A stretch of 64,000 nt of DNA from JAUCQB01 sp964586235 (GCA_964586235.1 CAZPIO010000008.1:41677-105676), one strand, 5' to 3'. Positions 1-10,103 are shown, counted from the stretch's first letter. Notes: generated by a model not told the origin, from the letters alone. Numbers and translations: made by a program.

Positions 1-1306
1 TGCGGCCAAGGTTCTGGCGGATCCGCTCACGGCTGTGGCGGTCAAAACCGTTGCCAGGGACGATTCGCAGGACTGCCCGGCCCGGCGTGTCCTGGTAGAA
101 CTGGAACTGCCGGACGTTGAGGAACGTGTCATCGTGCATGTTCATCGCGGTCCATGAGATCTCCGAGCCGTCCGACGCGATCAGCATCTCCTGAGTTCGA
201 TGACCGCGGATATCGCGGATAATCGCATGCTGCCGGCCGCAGGCCTCGCAGCGGTCGCCGGCCCATGTCGCGTAGTCGCCCGTGCGGTACCGGATGAAGG
301 GCACCACGGTGTTGATGAATCCGGTGCCGACGATTTCCCCCTGCTGACCAGGCGCCGTGACGGGTCGGCCCTGCTCGTCCAACAGCTCGAAGCAGCCGTA
401 CGTGGGCCAGACGTGATAGTCCGTCGAGTGCTCGCATTCGGCGGCCAGGACGAGCTTCTCGGTATGACCGTAGCATGAGAAGAACCGACAACTGAACACT
501 TCCTCGACCATCGCCCGTTGCTCGGGGTACACGATTTCCGATTCCGCGATGATCCCACGGACGTTGCGCGGCGGAGTCAACCCGGAGCGATGACAGAATT
601 TCGCCAACGCGAACGCTGACGACGGGTACACGTGCAGAAAGCACGGGCCGATCGTGGCGACATGCTCAAGGTACCGTCGCATGTTCTCATCGGTCATGTG
701 GAAGTTGCTGTAGTAGTGATGCCGCAGGATCGGGTCGTACTGATGCCGCAAGCCGTCTTGATTTTCCCGAACCACGCGTCCTCGGAAGACGGCCAAGGGG
801 CACCCCACCGTGTAACCGCACCGCTGCCAACTGCCCGTGAGATGGGCGTATTCGACAGCCGAGCGATCCGCGTTGAAGTAGAAGTGCAGGGGAACGCCTC
901 CCGTACCTCCCGTGGACACGTAATCGACGCTGCCCGCGTTAGGCGAAGTCGCGCACATCTCAGCCAGATGATCCCGAACGGTATCCTTGTCGATCGTTGG
1001 CAGATGAGACAGATCCTCGGGCCCTGTCAGATCACCCGGGCGGAAGCCCACGCTGTCAAAGAGGTGACGATAGTAGGCCGTCTTCTCGTATGCCAGGCGA
1101 CAGATGCGCCGGAGTTGCACCAGTTGATATGTCCGTGACTGCTCCGCGGACCACCACTGGGCGGAATCCACAAACCGACAGTTGGCCCGAAACCGGGATC
1201 CCAGCCAATAGCGGCTCGGGACCAGCCCCAACACACGGCCAAACCGCTCCTTAACTGGGTCGGGGAGCTTCTCCCACAGGTTCTTACGTGATAATGCCCG
1301 CTTCAT
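1..1306 (-). CDS. CapK/PaaK-like AMP-forming ligase (phenylacetate-CoA ligase family), 3' end missing
   Basis: The reading frame opens at an ATG at 1306 and runs without a stop off the left edge, giving about 435 codons of a partial protein. It contains the adenylate-forming ATP-binding loop STGGTGGVP and later YRTGDYATW, the usual signature of the PaaK/CapK (coenzyme F390 synthetase-like) group. Downstream, CEACGRQ resembles the Cys-rich insert of this group. Homologues are common in capsule and exopolysaccharide loci, where their substrate is usually unknown. The gene overlaps the end of the DUF362 gene by 23 bp, so it is translationally coupled and is the last visible gene of the polysaccharide operon. 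The family call is secure; the substrate is not known. Confidence 0.85.
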   Translation of the reverse strand, partial: MKRALSRKNLWEKLPDPVKERFGRVLGLVPSRYWLGSRFRANCRFVDSAQWWSAEQSRTYQLVQLRRICRLAYEKTAYYRHLFDSVGFRPGDLTGPEDLSHLPTIDKDTVRDHLAEMCATSPNAGSVDYVSTGGTGGVPLHFYFNADRSAVEYAHLTGSWQRCGYTVGCPLAVFRGRVVRENQDGLRHQYDPILRHHYYSNFHMTDENMRRYLEHVATIGPCFLHVYPSSAFALAKFCHRSGLTPPRNVRGIIAESEIVYPEQRAMVEEVFSCRFFSCYGHTEKLVLAAECEHSTDYHVWPTYGCFELLDEQGRPVTAPGQQGEIVGTGFINTVVPFIRYRTGDYATWAGDRCEACGRQHAIIRDIRGHRTQEMLIASDGSEISWTAMNMHDDTFLNVRQFQFYQDTPGRAVLRIVPGNGFDRHSRERIRQNLGR

Positions 1307-2786
1307 TATCTGTCTCGGCAGCCTCGATCCGCCCTTCCCATCCGAAGTGCGGCTTGAAGGCGGCAGATGACCCGTTGACATCGACGAGGTTCCCGGAGAA
1401 TCGGGCATCGTTGGACCGCGCTTCAATATCCGCAAATCCGGGCAGGCCGGACAGCAACGGATGCCTCGCGGTTGCCCTGGAAAGAACCGGCAGTCGGCGA
1501 GGGTCAAAGCCCATCAGCCGGGCGCAAGCCACATCCACCGTCACCGGATTGAAGCCGGCCACCACCACTCCCGCCGGCTTTGGCGTCGGATCCAGCGGCC
1601 CGTTTCCTTCGCCGCCAATGATCCCGTCCACGACACTGAAGAATTGCCGGGCCGGCCGATCGCCAAGCCTGCCCTGGCTGTCCGCGTAGAGCAGGATGCG
1701 GTTGAGGTCGAGCACCATCCGCCAGGTCGTGTCGTTGCCATACCAGTTGCCGGAACGGATCGTGCCGTTGTTGGTGTCCCCGAATACGCGTTTCCCCAGC
1801 GACTTCGCGGGCTTCGCAACCGCCGAGCGTAAGGGGCCCAGCAGCGGGAAGACCCGTCTGAAGCCGGTCATCAAGCCCCGCTCCATGCGATGGAGCAGCC
1901 CGTCGTCGGCAAACTGGTCGCCGCCCTGCGACGGCGTTCCCTCACGATGATGAGGCAGCCAGTTCTTGTTGCCGTTGATGCCGACGAGGTTCTTCAGGTT
2001 AACGGTAATGCCGGTTTTCTTGTGGGTCTTGAGCTTGGGGAGGCTGATCACGACATCGGCGTCCAGAACCGTCTTCGAGATCAGGTACTCGTGAACGTCG
2101 TCATGGTGGTGGCGGCGGATCTCGCTCGTATCGTACTCCGAGCCGTACAGCCGATGGCAGAGATGGTTGATTTCGGCAAACTCGGAATCCAGACCGAGGT
2201 TCACTCTGACATAGCCGGCCGGGTCGCCCGGAAGCGGCTCATGGCCGACGATGACGCCGTCAATCTTGCGGGCCCGCTCGGGACGCAGGTCGTAGACCTC
2301 GACCTCAAAGCCCGCGTGGCGGCGGTAGAAGTCCTGGATCTCTTGCAGGCCGGCGATGCGTGCGATGGCCTCGAAATCCGCGTCGTTGTGAGGGGCGTCG
2401 GCGATGATGATCCGGCCGCAGCCCTCCAAGGCAAGGTAGGCATAATCCAACACCGCTCGGATCACGGAACCGTGGGTGATCAGGCAGTCGCCGTGGCCCG
2501 GCCGCGTCTCCCGGAACTCGCGCACGAAGTTGGGCTTCAAAACGACCGTGTCCCCCCGCTTGATGATGCCTTGGAGGGGATTCCATCCCGCCGAGAGGCT
2601 CCGGTCCGCGTCCAGTTCCAGCAGTTGCAGAGCCTGCCGGACCGCGGCGTATGCGGCGTTCGGACCGGGCGAGCGCGGCCCGCCCCTGAAAGGATACTCC
2701 GGGTAGCATTCCTGCGGCGAATAAGGGGGCGATTGCGGATAAGCACCATGCCCCGCGGAAATCGCAACGGATCGCGACGTCAACAT
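1284..2786 (-). CDS. DUF362 domain-containing protein
   Basis: A protein of about 500 aa of the DUF362 type, with KPNFVREF near the N-terminus, LITHGSVIRAVLDYA, and LPKLKTHKKTGITVNLKNLVG in the middle, which are typical DUF362 segments. No ferredoxin-like Cys clusters are seen, so this looks like the non-ferredoxin subgroup often found in polysaccharide or iron-sulfur contexts; its reaction is unknown. The frame is open upstream to 2864, but that would overlap the glycosyltransferase gene. The ATG at 2786, 5 bp after that gene's stop and behind a purine-rich GAAGGAAAG, is the likely start. It overlaps the CapK-like gene downstream, consistent with one operon. Confidence 0.8.
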   Translation of the reverse strand: MLTSRSVAISAGHGAYPQSPPYSPQECYPEYPFRGGPRSPGPNAAYAAVRQALQLLELDADRSLSAGWNPLQGIIKRGDTVVLKPNFVREFRETRPGHGDCLITHGSVIRAVLDYAYLALEGCGRIIIADAPHNDADFEAIARIAGLQEIQDFYRRHAGFEVEVYDLRPERARKIDGVIVGHEPLPGDPAGYVRVNLGLDSEFAEINHLCHRLYGSEYDTSEIRRHHHDDVHEYLISKTVLDADVVISLPKLKTHKKTGITVNLKNLVGINGNKNWLPHHREGTPSQGGDQFADDGLLHRMERGLMTGFRRVFPLLGPLRSAVAKPAKSLGKRVFGDTNNGTIRSGNWYGNDTTWRMVLDLNRILLYADSQGRLGDRPARQFFSVVDGIIGGEGNGPLDPTPKPAGVVVAGFNPVTVDVACARLMGFDPRRLPVLSRATARHPLLSGLPGFADIEARSNDARFSGNLVDVNGSSAAFKPHFGWEGRIEAAETDNEAGIIT

Positions 2787-2791
2787 GGGAT

Positions 2792-4042
2792 TCACCGCCG
2801 GCTTTCCTTCTCGCGCCCCGCGGGGTAAGCGGACCGGATCGCCTCGCCTATGCAGCAGCGCCACCGCTCCGCGATCGCCTCAATACTGCAGCGTCCGGCA
2901 GCCTGGGCCGCCGCCCGCGAGAACTGCCGCCATCGCTCCTCGCTGCTCAAGAGCGAGAGGATGTGATCGCAATAACCGCCAATGCGGTTGGGTTGCACCA
3001 GAAATCCGCTCGTGCCGTGGGTGACCAGTTCTCCCAGTTCGCCAACATCGGCGACAACAGGCACCGCGCCCGCCGCCATGGCCTCGAGCATCGCGATCGA
3101 GAGCCCCTCGGATCTGGACGTGAGGACAAACACCTTCGACTGCGCCAGGATCGTGCAGACGTCGGATCGCCTGCCGAGAAAACTGATCTGCTGTGTCACG
3201 CCCGCCTGAACGGCCTGGATCTGGAGGAGCGGCAGGAGAGGTCCCTCTCCGACCATCACCGCCCGCACTCCGGGAGCCGACTGCTTCACAGCCGCGACTG
3301 TCTCAACGAACTGGTCAGGCTGTTTGATCGGCGCCATCCGTCCGACGAAGGCAAGGTCGTAGCAGCGATCACCGTTGCCGCCGGCCACGTCGCCAACGCT
3401 GCCCGTGATAATGTGGACGGAAGCCGCGATGTGATGGGCAAGGAGAAAATCCTGCGCCTTGTGACCGCGCACCACGACCGTGTTGAATTCGCCGATGACC
3501 GCGATCGCCAGACGCTCAAGAAACGGGCGAGGCCGGCCCAGGTTGGCCGTCAGCCAGCTCTCACTGGCAAAACCGCCGCCAACGATCTCGAGCGGTCCGC
3601 CGGTCATCTGATAGCAGGTTGCGCTGCCGACCAGCTTGCCGACGATGAGAGCCGAGAGGCCGGCGGGGATGATGTGATAGCCCATGATCACATCGGGGGC
3701 AAACCGTACGCCGGCGATGAAGGTCCAGATGAACTTGGCGAACGCCCTGCTGACCAGGCGCGAGAGCCATCGCGGGGGACAGAAAAAGCGGACGCGAGCG
3801 ATCGGGGATTGAGGCTCGTCCACCACCAGAATCACTTCCTGCACGCCGCTGCGAGCCAGGGGAACTATGTGTGATTGATACCAGCCGGGATTGTGGAAGG
3901 TCCCGGTAACCAGAACGCGTCCGGACGGCTTCCTGCGAAATCGGGGCAGAATCCGCGACAGGCGAGCAACGGCGAGAGCGATGCCGAAGGCGGACGCCAG
4001 GAGGAGATACGTGGACGCAAAACGCAGTCTGGCCGCGATCAT
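2792..4042 (-). CDS. Glycosyltransferase, GT4/GT-B type
   Basis: A 416-aa retaining GT-B glycosyltransferase. The C-terminal half carries the donor-binding signature of family 4: VGEGPLLPLLQ, then VFVLTSRSEGLSIAMLEAM with the E-x7-E arrangement, and AGAVPVVADVGELGELV. The N-terminus is hydrophobic (YLLLASAFGIALAVARL), which may anchor it to the membrane. It probably adds a nucleotide-sugar-derived residue to the lipid-linked repeat unit made by this locus. Sugar specificity cannot be read from sequence. It lies 5 bp upstream of the DUF362 gene. Confidence 0.88.
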   Translation of the reverse strand: MIAARLRFASTYLLLASAFGIALAVARLSRILPRFRRKPSGRVLVTGTFHNPGWYQSHIVPLARSGVQEVILVVDEPQSPIARVRFFCPPRWLSRLVSRAFAKFIWTFIAGVRFAPDVIMGYHIIPAGLSALIVGKLVGSATCYQMTGGPLEIVGGGFASESWLTANLGRPRPFLERLAIAVIGEFNTVVVRGHKAQDFLLAHHIAASVHIITGSVGDVAGGNGDRCYDLAFVGRMAPIKQPDQFVETVAAVKQSAPGVRAVMVGEGPLLPLLQIQAVQAGVTQQISFLGRRSDVCTILAQSKVFVLTSRSEGLSIAMLEAMAAGAVPVVADVGELGELVTHGTSGFLVQPNRIGGYCDHILSLLSSEERWRQFSRAAAQAAGRCSIEAIAERWRCCIGEAIRSAYPAGREKESRR

Positions 4043-4138
4043 TGTGGAGGTCGCCGCAGTGCTTGTGTCCGTGCTGGCTGCAAAAACGTATCGGTACCGA
4101 CGCAGCCAGCACCTTTCGAATCACCCGGCCCCAGGAAC

Positions 4139-5356
4139 TCAATCATCACCGGCGGATCTCCGGGGCTTGTGGCCGTTCCTGTGAAGCAGATCCAGGTAGA
4201 CCGCTTCCGTTTTCCGGGCCAGTGCCGCCGTGGAGAACTGTCTTGTTACCCATTCTCTCGCGTTCCGGCCGGTTGTCCGGCAGAATTCAGAATCGCCCAG
4301 CAGTTGGCAGACGCGATCCGTCAATGCGTCGACATCTCCGAGAGCTACGATAAACCCTGTCTGCCCGTTCGGGACGATTGCGGCGTTGTCCGCGACATCC
4401 GTTGCCACCACGGGCACGCCGCAAGCCATGGACTCGAGGAGCACGTTGGGGGTTCCCTCGCGGACGGAAGACAGCACGGTCACGTCGCACGCGTTATAGA
4501 CAGCGGGCATGTCATGGCGGTTGCCGAGCAGGTGAAACCTCCCGGCGATACCGAGCGAATCGAGCAGGCATCGCATCTCGCGATGGTAGTCCGCCGCGCC
4601 CTGCTGGTTGTCACGCAGCGGCTCGCCCACACACAAGAACCACGTGTCACGGAATCTCTTGAGCACTTCGCGGGCCATCCGGAAGAAATCGCCGTGATTC
4701 TTCTGCCGCTTGAAATGGGCCACCATGCCCACCACGTGATCTTCCGAGCGAATCCCCAGCTCGCGCCGAACCGTATCGCCGCCGCCCGGCGTGAATCGCC
4801 GGACGTCGACGCCGTTGTGTATCACGTGGATCCGATGGGCGGGGATGCCCAGCGTCCGGATGTTGAATCGCTTGCCCGCGGTGGAATTCGCGATCATGGC
4901 ATGAAAGAATGGCCGCGTGAGCCGCAGGCACGCCTCCTCCACCAGCGACAAACGGTAGTCGGTGTTTCGCTCGGATGCGATCACGACAGACACACCCGCC
5001 ATGCGGGCGGCAAGGCGGGCCACGATCTCGGCATCGTGCAGGAATGCATGCACCACCTGGATTCTGCGCTCCCGCATCACCCGCGCCGCCCGCAGGACCG
5101 TGGTCGCATCGAACTTCCAGCGTTTTTCCACGATGACCAGCTCCCGGGCGGGGTCGGGCAGCGCGTCGGCCAGCGGAACCTCAGCCGACAGCGAGCACAC
5201 GACCGGCGCGAAGCGTGAACGATCGATCTCGCGCATCAGTTCCACGACCTGTCGCTCGGCCCCGCCGCACTCCAGGCTGCTGACCAGGAGCATCACCGGG
5301 ATGGGGCCTTGATGATCCGAACGCGTCTTGTTGATCGTGGAAACCATCCTTGACAC
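4139..5356 (-). CDS. Glycosyltransferase, GT4 type
   Basis: A 405-aa GT-B glycosyltransferase. The acceptor-side N-terminus reads LLVSSLECGGAERQVVELM, the glycine-rich start typical of family 4. The C-terminal half has HNGVDVRRF, VGMVAHFKRQKNH and VLSSVREGTPNVLLESMACG with GVPVVATDV. The start is taken as GTG at 5356 because GAGG lies 7 nt upstream; an ATG at 5347 is the alternative. The gene follows asnB by 9 bp and is separated by about 95 bp from the next glycosyltransferase. It is one of three GT4-like enzymes in the operon, presumably acting in sequence on one oligosaccharide. Confidence 0.88.
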   Translation of the reverse strand: MSRMVSTINKTRSDHQGPIPVMLLVSSLECGGAERQVVELMREIDRSRFAPVVCSLSAEVPLADALPDPARELVIVEKRWKFDATTVLRAARVMRERRIQVVHAFLHDAEIVARLAARMAGVSVVIASERNTDYRLSLVEEACLRLTRPFFHAMIANSTAGKRFNIRTLGIPAHRIHVIHNGVDVRRFTPGGGDTVRRELGIRSEDHVVGMVAHFKRQKNHGDFFRMAREVLKRFRDTWFLCVGEPLRDNQQGAADYHREMRCLLDSLGIAGRFHLLGNRHDMPAVYNACDVTVLSSVREGTPNVLLESMACGVPVVATDVADNAAIVPNGQTGFIVALGDVDALTDRVCQLLGDSEFCRTTGRNAREWVTRQFSTAALARKTEAVYLDLLHRNGHKPRRSAGDD

Positions 5357-5365
5357 CCGACCGCC

Positions 5366-7225
5366 TCAGACGTTGAACGCCCGGCACCAGTGCTCGAACA
5401 TCAGCAGCGACCATATCTTGCGGCTGAAGTCGCGCATGCCCATGCCGTGCCCCCGAATGATGTCGGCGATTGCGTCGCGGGCCAGGTAGCGGGTGCATCT
5501 GCTGTTCGGAGACAGAAGAAGATCCATCGCGTAAGGCTGCAACTCATTGCGGAACCAGTGCTTGATCGGTATGCCGAAGCCCATTTTCCGGCGACCAAGA
5601 GTCTCCGAGGGAACGTGCGGCGCCAGCAATCGTTTGAGCAGATACTTCCCGCTGTTGTTCCGCATCTTCAGGTTGACGGGCATTGAATTGACAAGTTCGA
5701 CAACGTGATGATCGAGGAGCGGAACGCGCACCTCCAGCGAATTCCGCATCGACATGCGGTCCACCTTGACCAGGATGTCATCGGGCAGGTAATTCTTCTG
5801 GTCGACATGCTGGCGGAGCGACACTTCGTCCCTTCCGTTGGCCTCCGCAAACTGCCGTTCAAAGCATCGGGCGGTTCTGGAGGCTACGTCGGCCCCGTGC
5901 CCGGCGAGTAAGGTTCGTCGGTCCGCGAGGGTGAACTCGCTCATCTCCGCCTGGTACCGCCCGAGACGGTCGTACCCGAATCGTTCCACCATCCCCCGGC
6001 CCCACAGGGTCTGCGGCATGACGGTCAACAGCAGCGTGCTGAGAACCTGCCGGGGCCGCAAGGGCACACCGTCCAGGCACCGGCGGAGACGTCCCTCTCG
6101 ATAACGCGTGTAGCCCGCGAACGTTTCGTCCCCCCCGTCTCCGGACAGGCACACTGTCACGTGCCGTCTGGCCTCCCGGCAGATGTAGTAGGTGGGCAGC
6201 GACGAAGGATCACCGAAAGGCTCATCCAGATAGTAGGCCAGATCACTCAGCACGGAGATATCATCGTCCCGGACCGTGATTTCGTGGTGATCCGTGTGAT
6301 AGCGCCCCGCCATCAGCCGGGCGTACCGCAGTTCGTCGAAGTCCGGCTCGTCGAACCCCACGGAGAACGTCTTAACGGGCGCGCCCAGTTCCTGGCTGGC
6401 CAGGGCAACTACCGCGCTCGAATCGATCCCACCGCTGAGAAAGATCCCCAGCGGCACGTCGGCCCGCAGACGGAGCCGGACCGCCTCCCGAAGGACCGCC
6501 TCCACCCGCTCTGCCCACTCTTGCTCATCGCTGACGGTCTCGTCGACCCGGAAGTCCACATCCCAGTACTGCGTCATGGAAACGCGGCCGTTCTTCCACC
6601 GCATCCAGTGCCCTGGCGGCAGCTTCTCGATGCCCGTGAATATGGATCGATCCGTGGGCACGCACGTGTATGTGAGGTAATCATCCACGGCACCGATGTT
6701 GAGTTCTCGCGGGACGGCGGGGTCCTCGAGAATCGCCTTCAACTCGCTGGCGAAGACAAGTCGCCCGTCCCGAAGATGATAGAAGAGCGGTTTCTTGCCG
6801 AGACGGTCGCGAGCGATGAAGACCGACTGGTCCCGGCCGTCCCAGACCGCCAGTGCACACATCCCCATGAAATGCTCGAGGCAGCCGGAACCGTACTGCT
6901 CGTATGCATGCACGATCACCTCTGTGTCTGATTCCGTGCGGAATACGTGACCGAGCCGCTCCAGAGTCGTACGCAGTTCGCGATAGTTGTATATCTCCCC
7001 GTTCAGGACGACACCGATCGAGCCGTCTTCGCTGTAAATCGGCTGGTCGCCCGTTTGCAGATCGATGATGCTCAAACGCCGGTGCCCCAGCCCGACGTTC
7101 CGCTTGACCAGGTATCCTTCGCCGTCCGGGCCACGATGGATCAGCCGCCGGGTCGCGCGCCGAAGCAGGTCTTCGTCGACTCGGCCAAGCGGATCGGCCT
7201 CGCATATGCCCACGATGCCGCACAT
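5366..7225 (-). CDS. asnB: Asparagine synthetase (glutamine-hydrolysing), AsnB type
   Basis: A 619-aa protein with a full two-domain AsnB architecture. An Ntn glutaminase domain begins MCGIVGI, leaving Cys2 as the catalytic nucleophile, followed by GHRRLSIIDL and VLNGEIYNY. The C-terminal synthetase domain has the PP-loop LSGGIDSSAVVALAS and LSGDGGDETFAGY. In polysaccharide loci such enzymes usually amidate a sugar carboxylate or an unknown acceptor rather than make free asparagine; that role is inferred from context. It is tightly packed between glycosyltransferases (gaps of 9 and 19 bp). All expected catalytic motifs are present. Confidence 0.9.
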   Translation of the reverse strand: MCGIVGICEADPLGRVDEDLLRRATRRLIHRGPDGEGYLVKRNVGLGHRRLSIIDLQTGDQPIYSEDGSIGVVLNGEIYNYRELRTTLERLGHVFRTESDTEVIVHAYEQYGSGCLEHFMGMCALAVWDGRDQSVFIARDRLGKKPLFYHLRDGRLVFASELKAILEDPAVPRELNIGAVDDYLTYTCVPTDRSIFTGIEKLPPGHWMRWKNGRVSMTQYWDVDFRVDETVSDEQEWAERVEAVLREAVRLRLRADVPLGIFLSGGIDSSAVVALASQELGAPVKTFSVGFDEPDFDELRYARLMAGRYHTDHHEITVRDDDISVLSDLAYYLDEPFGDPSSLPTYYICREARRHVTVCLSGDGGDETFAGYTRYREGRLRRCLDGVPLRPRQVLSTLLLTVMPQTLWGRGMVERFGYDRLGRYQAEMSEFTLADRRTLLAGHGADVASRTARCFERQFAEANGRDEVSLRQHVDQKNYLPDDILVKVDRMSMRNSLEVRVPLLDHHVVELVNSMPVNLKMRNNSGKYLLKRLLAPHVPSETLGRRKMGFGIPIKHWFRNELQPYAMDLLLSPNSRCTRYLARDAIADIIRGHGMGMRDFSRKIWSLLMFEHWCRAFNV

Positions 7226-7244
7226 CAGATCACGTCCGATCGAA

Positions 7245-8465
7245 TCAACAGTCGCGGAAAAGACGCTCGAACTGAGGCATCACCGCCTCGACCGCGTGGT
7301 GTTCTCCGAAGTACTTGAGCGCATTGCGAGATACCCGGTTCCATGATGCCGGTGAGGCAAGCAACTGCCGGATCCCGGCGATGAGGGCCGGAACGTCACG
7401 GGCCGCCTCGCCGAGGCCCCGCTCAACTATGAGATCATCCGGATCGAAGGTCGACACAACCGGCACCCCGTGGCTCCATGCCTCAAGGAACGTATTCGGA
7501 AAACCCTCGAAGACCGACGTGCAGCACAGCACGGCCGCACTTCGGTAGAACCCGCCCATCTCCGAGTGCGGCACTCGTCCGTGCATCCGTACGTTCGCGA
7601 GACCGTCAGCTCGCCGGAGGAGTGCCGAGACATACGCCGACTGAGTGTTGGCGCCGCCCACGACCGCAAACATGAGGTCGGGACACTGCTCCGCGATCTC
7701 CAGCAGCCATTCCAGCCTCTTCTCCTCGCTGATCCGGCCGACCCAGAGCACACAGCCTGGGTCCGCCGGCGACGGCCGAGGGGCTTCGCGCTGGCAGGCG
7801 TCGGGGACCTCGCACGGCATGGGGAGCACCGTGCTGGGTATGCCGAATCCCTCCCACAGCTTCTCCTGCTGGCCTCGGGTCTGAACGATGACACGGTGAG
7901 AGTGCCGCAATCCGTACCGGTACAGGAATCGCTCCCGAAAGGGCTCGAGACAGGATAGCCGAGGATCGCAGGCCGGATCGCTGGCGACTGAATACACGAC
8001 GGTCCGCCGGTATCGCCGACACCAGAGAGCGATCTGGCCGAGTCCGAGATCCCCGCAGTTGTAGTAGTAAAGGTCGGCGTCGGCCTTGCGCAATGCCCGG
8101 TGAAGACTCGTCCACCGTGGGTGAACGAACCGCAAGGTGGGCCAGCCGGCGTCCCGCCGGCACATCTTGATCACCCGCACGCCATCAATGACCTCTTCCG
8201 GCGGGCCGGCCTCATGCCACGTCACCATGCTGACCCGCCAGCCGCGCGACGCAAGCCATCGCGCCATAAGCGACTGCTGTCGCTCGATTCCCCCGATGTG
8301 GCCGGTGCAGGTGCGCGCCAACGCTCCGTAGGCGTTGTGCGCAACAAAACAGACACTGGGCGAGCCGGCCCTCTTCCGCCGGCCGACGGAACAAGCCCCG
8401 TCAGGCCCCATGGTCGGCACCTTCCCGGCGCTGCATTGCTTCACCTGGACGCGCGGACAAGTCAC
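7245..8465 (-). CDS. Glycosyltransferase, GT4 type
   Basis: A 406-aa GT-B glycosyltransferase with CFVAHNAYGAL at the acceptor side, LWVGRISEEKRLEWLLEIA at the domain junction, and CTSVFEGFPNTFLEAWSHGVPVV (E-x7-E) in the donor domain. The chosen start is a GTG at 8465, which has GAGGAG 7 nt upstream; an ATG at 8411 would remove an unconserved 18-residue leader and cannot be excluded. It lies between the flippase gene and asnB and is part of the same minus-strand operon. Donor and acceptor are unknown. Confidence 0.85.
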   Translation of the reverse strand: MTCPRVQVKQCSAGKVPTMGPDGACSVGRRKRAGSPSVCFVAHNAYGALARTCTGHIGGIERQQSLMARWLASRGWRVSMVTWHEAGPPEEVIDGVRVIKMCRRDAGWPTLRFVHPRWTSLHRALRKADADLYYYNCGDLGLGQIALWCRRYRRTVVYSVASDPACDPRLSCLEPFRERFLYRYGLRHSHRVIVQTRGQQEKLWEGFGIPSTVLPMPCEVPDACQREAPRPSPADPGCVLWVGRISEEKRLEWLLEIAEQCPDLMFAVVGGANTQSAYVSALLRRADGLANVRMHGRVPHSEMGGFYRSAAVLCCTSVFEGFPNTFLEAWSHGVPVVSTFDPDDLIVERGLGEAARDVPALIAGIRQLLASPASWNRVSRNALKYFGEHHAVEAVMPQFERLFRDC

Positions 8466-8498
8466 GAACCCTCTCCTCGCCGGTCATCGTTCGCGGGA

Positions 8499-10103
8499 TC
8501 ACACGCTCTCGACGGTGAGTTGCCCGAAGGTGCGTCTCAACGCCCGAGCCGCCCTGCCCCGGAAGCTCGGCGGCACGACGAACCGCCAGTAAAGCAGCGA
8601 CAGAATCAGCATCGCGCTGCCCGCGCCGAGCAGGAGCGCTCGATACGCGTTATCGGCACAGAACGCCCGCCCCAGGACCAGGATGACGGCGAACGGCACG
8701 GCACAAAGCAGCGGTCCACGGTTGATCTCGGAGAGGTAGCGGCGCAGCGGCATTCCGACCCTGCGGCATGCGTACAAGGGAACGTACACCCCATTCACGA
8801 GGGCCAGCGGCAGGGATATTGAGACGGCAGCGCCGATCAGACCCCAGCGAAGCACGCCGACGGCCAGGACACCCAGTACCACCGAGCACAAAGCCGCTGC
8901 CAGGCCGGCAATCGCGAGCCGGCCGTGGGCGTTCAGTCCCGCAAGAATGCCCATCACCGGCTGCCGGGTCATTTCCGTCAGATGGCCTATCGCCAGGATC
9001 GCCAGCACCCAGCCCAATTGGTACCTCGGCCCCATCCAGATATACAGTATCGGATCTCCCATGATAGCCAGCAGGAGCACGACAGGCAGCGACAGGTATG
9101 TCGCGAGACGAGAGGTCGTGACCAGCAGCGCCCGCAACTCCTCGCGTCGGTCGGCCGCCTGCAGTGATCCGGCCATCGGCGTCAGCACGAAGCCAAACTT
9201 GTTGATGAAGGTCTGGGCATGACTGACCAGCGATCGCGAGCGGGAGTACACCGCCAGGGGAGCCGGCCCGAGAACGGTCATAATAATCAGGCTGTTTGTC
9301 TGGTAGAGCAGGAGACGCGAGAGACTGCCCGCCAGCGTCTTGCTGCCGAAGACCAGCATCTCCAATGCCTGACGCCAACGCACGTGCGACAGCCTCACGG
9401 ACAGCCCCGGGCACACGCGGTACGCCATCATGGCCCGGGTGATCTCGGTGGCGATGACGCCGATGAGATAGGCGGTTGCCTGGCTCCGCAGACCGCCGCC
9501 GGCGATCAACAGGCCGATCATGGCGACGACTGTCAGTGCGTAGAACAGGGCGTTGATGCCGTTATGCAGGTCCCAGCGATGACAACCCGTGATGACTCCA
9601 CGATACGAGTCGAAGGCCATCTGCACGGCCAGGCCCATGCCCAGAAGAAAGACCACCCAGCGGGCATCGCCGACCTGCTCGCGCAGTTGTCCGCTGAGCA
9701 GGGATGGAACCAGCCAGGTCGCCAGGCAGGTCAGCAGCAGGACGATCACCGTCGCCACCGCCTGCACACACATGACCGAGGCAACCGCCCGGTTGACCCC
9801 GGCCTGATCGCCCTGCGCCCGGTGCCGGGCAACGAATCTGTTGACCGAGGAACCGATGCCTCCCTGAGCAAGGCTGAGATAGCTCACCAGCGACCATCCG
9901 AAGTCCCATACGCCGAGGGCGGCCTGTCCGATGTGCCGATCCATGAACCGAGGCATCACGAATCCGGCAACGACGAACACCATCTGCCCGGCCCAACTGG
10001 CGAAGACATTCCACGCCATGCGCTCGCGACCGGTCAGGTCTTCGGCGGGCGGCGATGGCTGCCCGCTCGGATCAGGCAATGATTCGGTAAGGGGATCGGA
10101 CAT
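8499..10103 (-). CDS. Polysaccharide flippase, Wzx/MATE-like (MOP superfamily)
   Basis: A 534-aa integral membrane protein with about 12-14 hydrophobic helices, beginning near residue 28 (MAWNVFASWAGQMVFVVAGFVMPRF). The pattern DFGWSLVSYLSLAQGGIGSSVNRFVA matches the N-terminal region of Wzx/RfbX flippases. The expected role is moving undecaprenyl-diphosphate-linked repeat units to the outer leaflet of the inner membrane, feeding the O-antigen-ligase/polymerase encoded at 12828-14228. Its presence with a Wzc-like kinase and a polymerase argues for a Wzx/Wzy-dependent export route rather than an ABC transporter. Confidence 0.88.
   Translation of the reverse strand: MSDPLTESLPDPSGQPSPPAEDLTGRERMAWNVFASWAGQMVFVVAGFVMPRFMDRHIGQAALGVWDFGWSLVSYLSLAQGGIGSSVNRFVARHRAQGDQAGVNRAVASVMCVQAVATVIVLLLTCLATWLVPSLLSGQLREQVGDARWVVFLLGMGLAVQMAFDSYRGVITGCHRWDLHNGINALFYALTVVAMIGLLIAGGGLRSQATAYLIGVIATEITRAMMAYRVCPGLSVRLSHVRWRQALEMLVFGSKTLAGSLSRLLLYQTNSLIIMTVLGPAPLAVYSRSRSLVSHAQTFINKFGFVLTPMAGSLQAADRREELRALLVTTSRLATYLSLPVVLLLAIMGDPILYIWMGPRYQLGWVLAILAIGHLTEMTRQPVMGILAGLNAHGRLAIAGLAAALCSVVLGVLAVGVLRWGLIGAAVSISLPLALVNGVYVPLYACRRVGMPLRRYLSEINRGPLLCAVPFAVILVLGRAFCADNAYRALLLGAGSAMLILSLLYWRFVVPPSFRGRAARALRRTFGQLTVESV

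Noticed and set aside
1890..2828. Plus-strand open frame of 312 codons
   Set aside because: It lies opposite the DUF362 gene, has the biased composition of an antisense shadow in high-GC DNA, and shows no family motif.
3875..5218. Plus-strand open frame of 447 codons
   Set aside because: Antisense to two glycosyltransferase genes with clear GT4 motifs; composition is rich in H, R, Q and G with no domain.
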